From NCBI GenBank assembly GCA_945889175.1, contig CAMDBF010000011.1:1-32747 (forward strand): a DNA stretch of 32,747 nucleotides. The letters are read 5' to 3'. Shown here piece after piece: positions 25,425-32,747 of the stretch. The notes below the pieces were generated by a model. It did no database searches, was not told the origin of the DNA, and saw only the letters and a program-made list of their open reading frames with translations. The DNA comes from Rickettsia typhi (GTDB lineage Bacteria; Pseudomonadota; Alphaproteobacteria; Rickettsiales; Deianiraeaceae). Each line of letters begins with the position of its first letter. The first letter of the stretch is position 1. Both the position numbers and the translations under genes were made by a program.

Positions 25425-26921
25425 TTACAATAAGCCAAGGTCTTTTCTGGCAAGCATTATAACTCCAGACATCTTTTCGTGAGTTATGGCAAATGTTTTT
25501 ACCATCTCCTCGCTAACCAAGTCAACAAAATCGTCAACCGATAAGGCAGCAAGACTAGGTTTATCAGAGCATTCATTTGCAAAAAGTGCAAATACAACCT
25601 CAAGACAAATGCCGTTGTCCAGTAAAAATGCAGAGAACTCGTTCTCCTTTGCATCATTTAATATTTCGCCAGATCTGTTTTTCACCTCAAGAGCAATTTC
25701 GTTGTTAAAATTTGGTATCTTTGAAAGATTTTCAATTTCAGCTATTGCAATTTGCATTAAGGTATCAAAACCTTCCGAAATTAAAAGACCAGCAACAACT
25801 TCGTCAACACCTAAAATTTCAGACATTGTTTTCGTTTTAAGTTCAAATTCTTTTGACTTTCTTTGCACTCTGTCATCCTTAGTGGTAAATGTTACATTAA
25901 AGCCAGTAAGTTCGGATATTAATCTGGCATTTTGTCCTCTACGACCTATAGCGGTGCTTAATGCCTCGGAAAGTAAAACAACTTCAATGACTTTTTCCGA
26001 AAGTCTTTCTATTCCATCAATAGGTATACCTTTTAAACAGTTTTGCACAAATGTTGTTCCATCGGGACTCCATTCTATAATATCAAGTTTTTCTTCCTTT
26101 AATTCTTTTGTAATAGACTTTATTCTTTTACCTCTTACACCAATACAGGTACCAACTGGGTCTAGGTTTCTATCGCTAGAAAATACTGCAATCTTAGATC
26201 TCGATCCAGCCTCTCTTGAAACACCTTTAATTTCAACCGAACCATCAGCTATCTCAGGAACCTCCTGTTTTAGCATTTCCATTACAAAATCAGGGGTAGA
26301 TCTTGTTACAAAAACTTGAAAACCTTTTGTTAGTCTTTCCGTTGATTTTATCAATACATTAATTTTATCCTTAGCTTTATATGTACCTACCTCTTGGGGT
26401 AACATATCTCTTTTTGACAAAAATCCTTCAGACTTGCCAAGTACCACAATAATACCGCTTGGCAATACTCTTTTTACCACGCCTGACACAAGAGTATTTT
26501 TTAGAGCTGTAAATTCGTTATACTCATTCTCTCTTGAATACTGAGTTAATTGAGAAAATAAAGAATTTCTTACCGAGTGCATTACACTTGGATTAAGGTC
26601 AAAAGAAGGTATGTCAAGCTCAAGTGTATCGCCAACTTGCACATCTTTTTTAGTCTTTTTTGCATCCTCAATTGTTATCTGTCTGTAAATGTCGTACTTG
26701 GCACTATCAACAACTTTCAATAACTTTGAAACACCAATTGAACCGTCTTTTCTGTTAATTTTAACTGAAACATCAAACTCCTTGCACACAGTGTCCTGAA
26801 TCGTAGCAACAAAAGCATCCTCAAGAGCCTTAAAAACAAGGTCTTGATTTATTAATCTTTCGTTTGAAATCATTTCCGCATATTGCAATAGTTCCTTTGA
26901 AGGTGTTGTTAATAGACTCAC
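25425..26921 (-). CDS. nusA: transcription termination/antitermination protein NusA
   Basis: A 498-residue protein with the full NusA plan: an N-terminal RNA polymerase-binding domain (1-125), an S1 domain (about 142-208, SGVVKRVLPSGIIVVLG), and two KH domains with GVRGKRIKSI (261-270) and GRRGQNARLI (326-335). C-terminal helix-hairpin-helix repeats follow (from about 370), the second one divergent. It modulates pausing, termination and antitermination. The usual rimP-nusA-infB neighbourhood is broken: rpmF is upstream and ubiE downstream. The start is the ATG at 26921. Confidence 0.95.
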   Translation of the reverse strand: MSLLTTPSKELLQYAEMISNERLINQDLVFKALEDAFVATIQDTVCKEFDVSVKINRKDGSIGVSKLLKVVDSAKYDIYRQITIEDAKKTKKDVQVGDTLELDIPSFDLNPSVMHSVRNSLFSQLTQYSRENEYNEFTALKNTLVSGVVKRVLPSGIIVVLGKSEGFLSKRDMLPQEVGTYKAKDKINVLIKSTERLTKGFQVFVTRSTPDFVMEMLKQEVPEIADGSVEIKGVSREAGSRSKIAVFSSDRNLDPVGTCIGVRGKRIKSITKELKEEKLDIIEWSPDGTTFVQNCLKGIPIDGIERLSEKVIEVVLLSEALSTAIGRRGQNARLISELTGFNVTFTTKDDRVQRKSKEFELKTKTMSEILGVDEVVAGLLISEGFDTLMQIAIAEIENLSKIPNFNNEIALEVKNRSGEILNDAKENEFSAFLLDNGICLEVVFALFANECSDKPSLAALSVDDFVDLVSEEMVKTFAITHEKMSGVIMLARKDLGLL

Positions 26922-26966
26922 AAAAGATACAAACTAATACAAACAAAAAAATATAATCTTTAAGGA

Positions 26967-27176
26967 TTATTCAGCGGCGGACTGAGTCTCGCTAGCTTCT
27001 TTAACCTTTTCCTCAATAACTCTTACACCTTTGTAAAAACCTTCAGGAGTTATGTTGTGACCAAGAAAAGGCTGACCTGTTTCCTTGTCAAACATTATAT
27101 TCTTTTTAACAAGACCGTTGTGGGATCTTTTGGTTCTTGTTCTTGATTTTGACTTCTTTTTTTTAGGTACTGCCAT
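26967..27176 (-). CDS. rpmF: 50S ribosomal protein L32
   Basis: 69 residues, beginning MAVPKKKKSKSRTRTKRSHN, the standard basic N-terminus of bL32. A 'G-H-N-I-T-P-E-G-F-Y-K-G' segment at about 39-50 corresponds to the alphaproteobacterial 'cHrv....G.Y.Gr.V' region. The zinc-binding cysteines found in some L32 proteins are absent. It is first in the run rpmF-nusA-ubiE-murA-mfd-HIT and has a candidate promoter upstream. Confidence 0.93.
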   Translation of the reverse strand: MAVPKKKKSKSRTRTKRSHNGLVKKNIMFDKETGQPFLGHNITPEGFYKGVRVIEEKVKEASETQSAAE

Positions 27177-27231
27177 ATAATTAACATAATAATAATTCTA
27201 GTGCTTTAGCAAATTTTGCAATAGGTTTGAA

Positions 27232-27260
27232 ATACTATACAACATTTTATAAATTATCAA
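27232..27260 (-). promoter_or_regulatory. candidate promoter for the rpmF-nusA-ubiE-murA-mfd-HIT unit
   Basis: On the minus strand TTGATA (plus-strand 27255-27260, 5/6) and TAGTAT (27232-27237, 4/6) have a 17-base spacer. They lie in the 100-base gap between the large HExxH gene and rpmF and give a leader of about 50 bases. No terminator of the upstream gene is evident, so read-through is possible. Confidence 0.4.
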
Positions 27261-27276
27261 GTTTTTTATATATTTT

Positions 27277-30200
27277 CTAAACAGACTTTAAAATACTACC
27301 ATTTCCAATTTTTCGATTAGACTCCTTTCCCGTATTTTCTTCTAAAATAATATCTGAAGTGTCTAATGTATCTTCATCCTCCCAGCTAACTTGATTACCA
27401 AGAGGATTACCAAGAGGATTTCTAAATGCGTTATCAATGCTAAGTGGCTTATTTAAAACAGAGGAGGTTTCTTGTTTTTCGTATTCTAAATTAAGATGTC
27501 CAGTTCTATCTGCATAGACTAAGTTACCATGACCTTCCTCATCATGGTCATGGCTATGATGAGATCTTTCACGATAACCACTAAAGTTTTTAACTGATGC
27601 GTCAAAAGCTTTTTGCAATTTATCCGATGTAATATGCTTAATTCTTAAAGCGTTTTCCTTACCAAACATCTTACCGAGTAATGTTTTTTCAACATCTGCC
27701 TTGGTAAATGTTTGCATTATTCTAACTAAAACCTCCTCGGAGCCTTGTAGATTGTGATATAAATTATCAGCATCATGAACAATTGTATGCCAAGCCTTGT
27801 GTGCAAGTTTGATTTTTGGTTGTTTAAAAGATTCACCAATCTTATTCATGTAGTTTTTGATAAGTGTATTTCCTTCGGCGTTTTTGTATTTTGTATTTAA
27901 CTCTTCTATCTCTTTACCAGCCGTTTCTTCGGCTGCAGCTTTTTCCCTTGTTTTTTGAGCATCCGTAAGACTTGCATTGCTATCTATCGAAGCCTGTTCG
28001 GCCTCAAGCTTTTCAAGTATTTTTTTTTCTTTCAAATACCTATAAGACTCAATTGAAGGACTCTGTAAAAATTGAAGATCCTCTTGTAGGTCATCTAGTT
28101 CCTTAGCAAGTTTGTCTTTTTTGGTTTTTAATTCCTCTTGTCTTACTGGATCTGTTTCATTTTTTAATAGTTCTTTATTATCATCTAGCTCTTTATTTTT
28201 CTTTGCAATGTCTTTCTCTTTATCTTTAATAATTTTAGCATCAAATTCAGGCATTGGATAAGAGCCAACGATTCTTTCGTATTCTTTATTTACAATGTCG
28301 GGGCGCTTTAATATCATAAGCATTTTTATCATTTTATTCTCACCATGGCATAATTCGTTTTTCGCATCATAATTTTTTGTTCGTTGATTGTAAAGAGTCA
28401 AATTTTCATCTCTCATTATATTGTCAATTGCTTTTATATAAGCTTTAAACTGAATATCCTCTAGTATTTTATCATGGTTGTTAAAATTACCTTTATCGTT
28501 AATGTTTTTTACTATATCTGTACTTTGTATTTTTTGCGTAAATCTAGACAATTCTTTTTTAAGCATTTGTAAATTAGCTTCATATGTTTCGGTGTCTTTT
28601 TTATTTTTTTCAAGATCTTTTTGTGCTTTAGTAACAATTTCTTCAGCCTTGTAACGTTTCAATTTTTCAGCATCTCTTTGCGGCGTGTTTTCTGGTGCCT
28701 TGTCCAATGCTATATCTGCAGCAGTTGCAATTTTTTTATTATCTTCAATTTTAATGTTTAAGTCTTCATTTGCTTTACTTAGTTTTTCAATCTCGCTTTG
28801 TTGGGCTTTTATGGATTGTTTTTTCTGCGAAATACCAATTAACAACTCTATATCATCTTGTTTTATGTTTTGATTAAAGTTTGTGTTAAAATCCTCTAAA
28901 TCTTTCCTTTCACTATCCGAAAATTGTTTTGTAAAACTAAACAGGCCTTTGTCTTGCATGCTCTTTTTATCAGTACTAATTAAATCTTCAGGAACGAACT
29001 CGTCAACAAGACGCTTACTAAACTCGGCTTCAATATCTTTTGCAATCCAAAGAACTTCTTGCTTGGACATTGCATCCTCATCTTTAATAAAAACTTTGTC
29101 TTTATTTTTTTCTTTCTTTTTTTCAATATCAATTACCTCTTTAAAAATAGAATCACTTGTAAAGTTTAAAACTGCATGCTGGGTTTCGTGTATTAAGGTT
29201 GATTTACCCGAAAATTCAACATGACTTCGATTAGAATCCTTAATGCCAGTCGTTAACCCAAGTGAGCTACGACCATTTTTTAAATTTAACCCATAACCAC
29301 CAAGCTGAGTTAGGTCGGTATCCATAAGATAAAGTTTTTCTATTGATTTTCTGCCAACAGTATCGCCACCTTGGTCGTATAGGTTTTCATACATCTTTAC
29401 TGTACTGTCTTTAAGTTTGGTTTCAAGATTACCCCTCAAACTCTCATCCGCATAACAAATACCAACTAAGGCAGGCAAGGCTGGGTAATTATCAATGTAT
29501 TTGTTATTATTTAAGTCTTTAACAAATTTGTTAAATTGCTCCTCCTTAATGTTCGGATCGCTTTGCTTTGATATTTTTTGAACATCATTAAGAAAATTAC
29601 TTCTTATTGTGGCAATAAAACTACTATCAACTTTTGATAATTTATTTTCAAGAAATTTCAAATTAGCTTCAAGTAATTCATTAAAACCATCAGGCCCAAG
29701 AGTTTTAATAAATCTCTGCATTTCGGCAAGATTTAAGGAAAAATTATCAAATGTCTCTTTTTTTCTATCTTCCGAGCTTTGAAAGGTTTTATAATTCATT
29801 ATCTTGCCAATTTCACCTTGAGAAATATTTTGTTGAGACTTTAAAACATGCGATAAAAAATCCTTCATTTCAGTGCTCGCACAATTTAGTATTTCGGGAT
29901 GGATTTTAGTCCTACCTCTCAACACCTGCAAAACATGATCTTTGTTTGTTAGTTGCTTGCATTTTTTTTCGTATTGTGTTAAAAAATCATATCTAGACAT
30001 TTCTTTTCGCTCTTCTTTTGCTTTTTTTTCTTCGCCTTTAATCTCCTCTATGGGCATAATGTTGTCAATATTCATCGAACTAACATATTGCTGCAGGCAA
30101 TGCTTTTGTTTCATTAAATCACCTGTTGCACTTAAAGCACCGCCACTCTCAACCATCCTTGATGGTATGCCGTATATTATATCCCTAAACATGGTTGCAG

Positions 30201-30690
30201 TACTGTCGCTTGATACAAACAACCAAGTAAGACCACCACCCAAAACCAATAAACCAAGTAAAATTTTACCTTGATGTTTTTTTATAAAGTCTTTGGCAGT
30301 TTTTATTTGTTTTTTAAAATCTCCATTAACTAACATCAAAATCAGTCCCTTGTTATTCTCACTGCCATCTCCTAAAAGGGCTTTCAATCCATCAAACGCA
30401 TTGGCAAAATAACCCTTCATTTCAGCTGTTGGTGGTGGGCTTTGGCCGTATTCATCAGCCTGCCTTGCTTGAGCTTGATCTTGTTCGAGTTTTTGCTTTC
30501 TAATTTTATTTTCTTGTTTAACTTTTTTTACTAACTCGGTATATGCTTTTTTAGCTTCCTTGGGATCTTTGATGTAAAACAAGCCGGGTGCTATCCAATT
30601 GCCCCCTTTTTTTACCCATTTAGATACAAATCCATCTTTATTAGGACTTCCACGCAAATTCTTTCTAGCAAATGCCATCTTTCTTGCCAT
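27277..30690 (-). CDS. large membrane-anchored coiled-coil protein with HExxH metalloprotease motif
   Basis: 1137 residues; I cannot assign a named family. A basic N-terminal region (1-140, no signal peptide) is followed by one hydrophobic helix (about 143-160, ILLGLLVLGGGLTWLFVS); the charge pattern suggests N-inside, with about 975 residues outside the cytoplasm. A mostly helical part (190-440) leads to STLIHETQHAVLNF with HETQH at 501-505, a zincin-type site. DIEAEF at 552-557 offers acidic residues that could be a third zinc ligand. Long coiled coils rich in Glu, Lys and Gln follow (about 610-720 and 815-935), then a His/Asp cluster (HHSHDHDEEGH, 1044-1054), a possible metal buffer. HE-x-QHA motifs occur in polyvalent proteins of phages and conjugative elements. 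It could be a membrane protease or a translocated effector. An alternative ATG at 30678 exists. Confidence 0.75.
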   Translation of the reverse strand: MARKMAFARKNLRGSPNKDGFVSKWVKKGGNWIAPGLFYIKDPKEAKKAYTELVKKVKQENKIRKQKLEQDQAQARQADEYGQSPPPTAEMKGYFANAFDGLKALLGDGSENNKGLILMLVNGDFKKQIKTAKDFIKKHQGKILLGLLVLGGGLTWLFVSSDSTATMFRDIIYGIPSRMVESGGALSATGDLMKQKHCLQQYVSSMNIDNIMPIEEIKGEEKKAKEERKEMSRYDFLTQYEKKCKQLTNKDHVLQVLRGRTKIHPEILNCASTEMKDFLSHVLKSQQNISQGEIGKIMNYKTFQSSEDRKKETFDNFSLNLAEMQRFIKTLGPDGFNELLEANLKFLENKLSKVDSSFIATIRSNFLNDVQKISKQSDPNIKEEQFNKFVKDLNNNKYIDNYPALPALVGICYADESLRGNLETKLKDSTVKMYENLYDQGGDTVGRKSIEKLYLMDTDLTQLGGYGLNLKNGRSSLGLTTGIKDSNRSHVEFSGKSTLIHETQHAVLNFTSDSIFKEVIDIEKKKEKNKDKVFIKDEDAMSKQEVLWIAKDIEAEFSKRLVDEFVPEDLISTDKKSMQDKGLFSFTKQFSDSERKDLEDFNTNFNQNIKQDDIELLIGISQKKQSIKAQQSEIEKLSKANEDLNIKIEDNKKIATAADIALDKAPENTPQRDAEKLKRYKAEEIVTKAQKDLEKNKKDTETYEANLQMLKKELSRFTQKIQSTDIVKNINDKGNFNNHDKILEDIQFKAYIKAIDNIMRDENLTLYNQRTKNYDAKNELCHGENKMIKMLMILKRPDIVNKEYERIVGSYPMPEFDAKIIKDKEKDIAKKNKELDDNKELLKNETDPVRQEELKTKKDKLAKELDDLQEDLQFLQSPSIESYRYLKEKKILEKLEAEQASIDSNASLTDAQKTREKAAAEETAGKEIEELNTKYKNAEGNTLIKNYMNKIGESFKQPKIKLAHKAWHTIVHDADNLYHNLQGSEEVLVRIMQTFTKADVEKTLLGKMFGKENALRIKHITSDKLQKAFDASVKNFSGYRERSHHSHDHDEEGHGNLVYADRTGHLNLEYEKQETSSVLNKPLSIDNAFRNPLGNPLGNQVSWEDEDTLDTSDIILEENTGKESNRKIGNGSILKSV
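27394..27420. repeat. 12-bp tandem repeat inside the large HExxH gene
   Basis: ATTACCAAGAGG occurs twice in a row (27394-27405 and 27406-27417) with the next three bases starting a third copy. On the coding strand it encodes the tandem NPLG-NPLG at residues 1091-1098. The unit keeps frame, so slippage here would change the C-terminal tail length without breaking the gene. Confidence 0.8.
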
Positions 30691-30828
30691 CTTTCTTCAA
30701 AATATAACAATTTACAATTGGATTAAATTATACTACATAAATTGCAAAAAGTATAGACTATTTTTGTCTTAAGTTTTACAATTAATTGTAAGAGTTTTAG
30801 AGGCTTGACGGATGCTATTTTTAATAAG

Positions 30829-31641
30829 ATGAATTATAATATTTCAAATATCTGCATTATAGCAGATGACTTTAATGATAATGCAATTAACTTTGCAAGG
30901 GAGGTAGAAAATGAGCTTGGCATTAATGTTTGCACAATATCAAATTTTAAAAACACTTCACAAACAAATAACGCAATTATAATTTGTATAGGTGGCGATG
31001 GTTTTTTGCTAAAAGTTATTCAAATGTTTATCAATGTGCCCAAGGTTAGCTTTTATGGCATTAATTTTGGTACTTTTGGCTTTTTACTCAATCAGCAAAA
31101 ACCTGCAAGTGCAATTTTAACTTCAATACAAAATGCAAGTAAAACAATTATCTATCCTTTAAAAGCAAGTGTTACAAAAACAAACGGCATGCATAAGGAT
31201 ATCTATGCAATTAATGAAATATCTTTTTTAAGGCAGACAAATCAAGCTTCAAACTTTAGCATAACTATCGATGGTAAGCAAAGAATTCAAGAACTTATAG
31301 CTGATGGCCTTTTAGTTGCAACTCCGGCTGGATCTACTGCTTACAACTTTTCAGTTCACGGACCAATCTTTGCACCCGAGTCATCTTTAGTAAGTCTTTG
31401 TCCAATCAGCCCTTTTAGACCAAGACATTGGCGTGGTGCCTTAATATCGGATTCTTCGGTGATTGAGGTAAGAGTGAACAATACAAGCAAAAGACCAACA
31501 AACTTAAGCAGCGATAGTAGTTTTAAAACAAATGTTGAAAAAGCCACTATAATAACAGATAAAACAAAGCCAATTACCTTGCTTTTTGATAAAGAAAAGC
31601 CTTTTCAAGACAAGCTTTTAGAAGAGCAATTTGCTGTATAA
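30829..31641 (+). CDS. nadK: NAD kinase
   Basis: 270 residues from the ATG at 30829, where the MNYN start lines up with other alphaproteobacterial NadK proteins; the frame also has a TTG at 30805 that would add eight residues. It phosphorylates NAD to NADP with ATP. The catalytic GGDG is at 55-58, followed by FYGINFGTFGFLLN, the NAD-binding INEISFLRQTNQASNF, ADGLLVATPAGSTAYNFS and PISPFRPRHW. The final EEQF motif is also present. The start lacks a well-placed Shine-Dalgarno sequence. It is divergent from the large HExxH gene, and glmU follows after 27 bases. Confidence 0.94.
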   Translation: MNYNISNICIIADDFNDNAINFAREVENELGINVCTISNFKNTSQTNNAIIICIGGDGFLLKVIQMFINVPKVSFYGINFGTFGFLLNQQKPASAILTSIQNASKTIIYPLKASVTKTNGMHKDIYAINEISFLRQTNQASNFSITIDGKQRIQELIADGLLVATPAGSTAYNFSVHGPIFAPESSLVSLCPISPFRPRHWRGALISDSSVIEVRVNNTSKRPTNLSSDSSFKTNVEKATIITDKTKPITLLFDKEKPFQDKLLEEQFAV

Positions 31642-31668
31642 TTAAACATTAATTTATTAATCTATATA

Positions 31669-32747
31669 ATGAGTTCAACTTTATTTATCGTTCTTGCCGC
31701 TGGTAAAGGTACAAGAATGAAATCTTCTTTACCAAAAGTGATGCATAAAATTGCAGGCACCTCAATGCTGGACATTTGCATTAACAAAATTTTGTCAATA
31801 ACAATAGCTTCAAAGGATAGGATTATTATAGTCTGCTCAGAGGAGAACATTGAAGAAATCCAGCTAAAATATAAAGATTTTGACAATATTTTTTTTACCA
31901 TTCAAGAGCAAAGACTTGGTACTGGGCATGCGGTAAGGCTTGCAGTAGATTACGCTACAGTAAATCTTAATAATAATTTTATAAACATTGGCGTCATTTA
32001 TGCCGATAGCCCATTATTTAATCCGCAAACCCTTAAAGAACTAGCTTGTGGCAAGGGTGATGTAAATTTTGCTGGCTTTAAAGATAACAATCCTGAATGT
32101 AAATTTGGAAGATTTGTTTTTAACGAAAAACATGAATTAATTGACATAGTGGAGTTTAAAGATGCAAGCTTAGAACAAAGGCAAAATCTTAATATTTTTA
32201 ACTCAGGCTTTGTTGGCGGAAGGCTTAATGCCTTTAAAACTCTATTACCACTTATAAAAAATAATAATAATGCAGGGGAATTTTATTTAACCGATCTCGT
32301 AAAACTTGCATGGCAAAATAACTTTACAACTAATTTTGTAATATGCGAGAAAACAGAGACCTTTGGCGTTAATGACAAGATTGACTTAAGTGTTGCCGAG
32401 GAAATGATGCAAAATGAGCTAAGGCAGAACTTTATGATAAAAGGGGTTACTTTAACCGATCCAAAATCTGTATTTTTTAGCCTAGATACAATTATCGAAC
32501 ATGATGTAACCATAGAGCCTAATGTGTTTATAGGTGCTGGCGTTGTTATTAAAAGTGGTAGCATTATTAAGTCCTTTTCGTATCTTGAGGGTGTTTGCAT
32601 AGAGGGGGCTTCGATTGGTCCATTTGCAAGGGTAAGGGGTAAAAGTATTATTGCAAAAGATGTCAAAATTGGTAATTTTGTTGAAGTAAAAAATAGTAAT
32701 CTTGAAAAAGGTGTAAAGGCTGGGCATTTAAGTTACATAGGCGATGC
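31669..32747 (+). CDS. glmU: bifunctional GlmU (pyrophosphorylase/acetyltransferase), 3' end outside window
   Basis: 359 codons from the ATG at 31669 run off the window; GlmU is usually about 450 residues. The N-terminal uridyltransferase has LAAGKGTRM (9-17) and Lys23, then QEQRLGTGHAV, YADSPL in place of the usual YGDxPL, and GEFYLTDL. The start of the C-terminal left-handed beta-helix is visible from about residue 270 (repeats such as EPNVFIGAGVVI and IGPFARVRG) and ends at GHLSYIGDA, part of the acetyltransferase active region. GlmU makes UDP-GlcNAc from GlcN-1-P for peptidoglycan and lipid A. The context with nadK is consistent with a short plus-strand unit. Confidence 0.95.
   Translation, partial: MSSTLFIVLAAGKGTRMKSSLPKVMHKIAGTSMLDICINKILSITIASKDRIIIVCSEENIEEIQLKYKDFDNIFFTIQEQRLGTGHAVRLAVDYATVNLNNNFINIGVIYADSPLFNPQTLKELACGKGDVNFAGFKDNNPECKFGRFVFNEKHELIDIVEFKDASLEQRQNLNIFNSGFVGGRLNAFKTLLPLIKNNNNAGEFYLTDLVKLAWQNNFTTNFVICEKTETFGVNDKIDLSVAEEMMQNELRQNFMIKGVTLTDPKSVFFSLDTIIEHDVTIEPNVFIGAGVVIKSGSIIKSFSYLEGVCIEGASIGPFARVRGKSIIAKDVKIGNFVEVKNSNLEKGVKAGHLSYIGD

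Noticed and set aside
25486-26319. 277-residue open frame on the plus strand opposite nusA
   Set aside because: Antisense shadow of a clearly coding nusA: Ser/Phe/Leu-rich composition, no family motifs and no promoter or start signal.
30805-30828. TTG start for NAD kinase
   Set aside because: An AGAGG lies only one base before it, which is too close for ribosome binding, and the ATG at 30829 matches the family's usual N-terminus.
32283-32666. 127-residue minus-strand frame opposite glmU
   Set aside because: Shadow of the GlmU reading frame; GlmU motifs are continuous across it.

Overview
The window is about 32.7 kb of AT-rich (roughly one-third GC by eye), densely packed bacterial chromosome. 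Several signatures point to an alphaproteobacterium, probably a host-associated one of the Rickettsiales type: a mitochondrial-like complex I accessory subunit (NDUFS4 family), an alphaproteobacterial-type AddA, a CobT left in a setting with no other cobalamin gene, an IalB-like secreted protein, the TrxR-like ferredoxin-NADP reductase, and the pairing of GlpX-type fructose-bisphosphatase with a DhnA-type class I aldolase. UGA is used as a stop (end of mfd), so the code is standard. The order-level placement is inference from gene content, not from a search.

Layout. 1-8533 (minus strand): partial cobT, glpX, a beta-propeller lipoprotein, ftsH, rsmE, mlaC, rlmB. 8749-10507 (plus): NDUFS4-like subunit, ferredoxin-NADP reductase and an FtsL/FtsB-like cell-division protein, tightly packed. 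10470-14608 (minus): a glutathione S-transferase that overlaps the previous gene tail to tail, and addA. 14609-15256: a gene-free stretch of 648 bases rich in hairpins and GC, including a 414-bp segment bounded by perfect 11-bp inverted repeats (MITE-like). 15257-17629 (minus): a single-chain restriction-modification enzyme (type IIG-like). 17662-18588 (minus): class I aldolase, facing an IalB-like secreted protein (18760-19302, plus) across back-to-back promoters. 19317-20212 (minus): a coupled pair, a dCTP-deaminase/dUTPase-fold protein with altered catalytic residues and a small membrane protein. 20415-27176 (minus): a compact unit read as rpmF-nusA-ubiE-murA-mfd-HIT, in which Mfd lacks its UvrA-binding module. 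27277-30690 (minus): a very large membrane-anchored coiled-coil protein with an HExxH motif. 30829-32747 (plus): nadK and a partial glmU.

Together the genes cover gluconeogenesis (GlpX, aldolase), respiration and ubiquinone (NDUFS4-like, UbiE), envelope maintenance (MurA, GlmU, MlaC, propeller lipoprotein, FtsH, FtsL-like), rRNA modification (RsmE, RlmB), transcription and repair (NusA, Mfd, AddA) and NADP supply. MurA and GlmU imply that a peptidoglycan precursor pathway is kept.

The best candidates for undescribed biology are the 1137-residue HExxH protein (27277-30690), the dCTP-deaminase-fold/membrane-protein pair (19317-20212) and the Mfd without a UvrB-homology module (20843-23290). 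I saw no tRNA, rRNA, CRISPR array or transposase gene.
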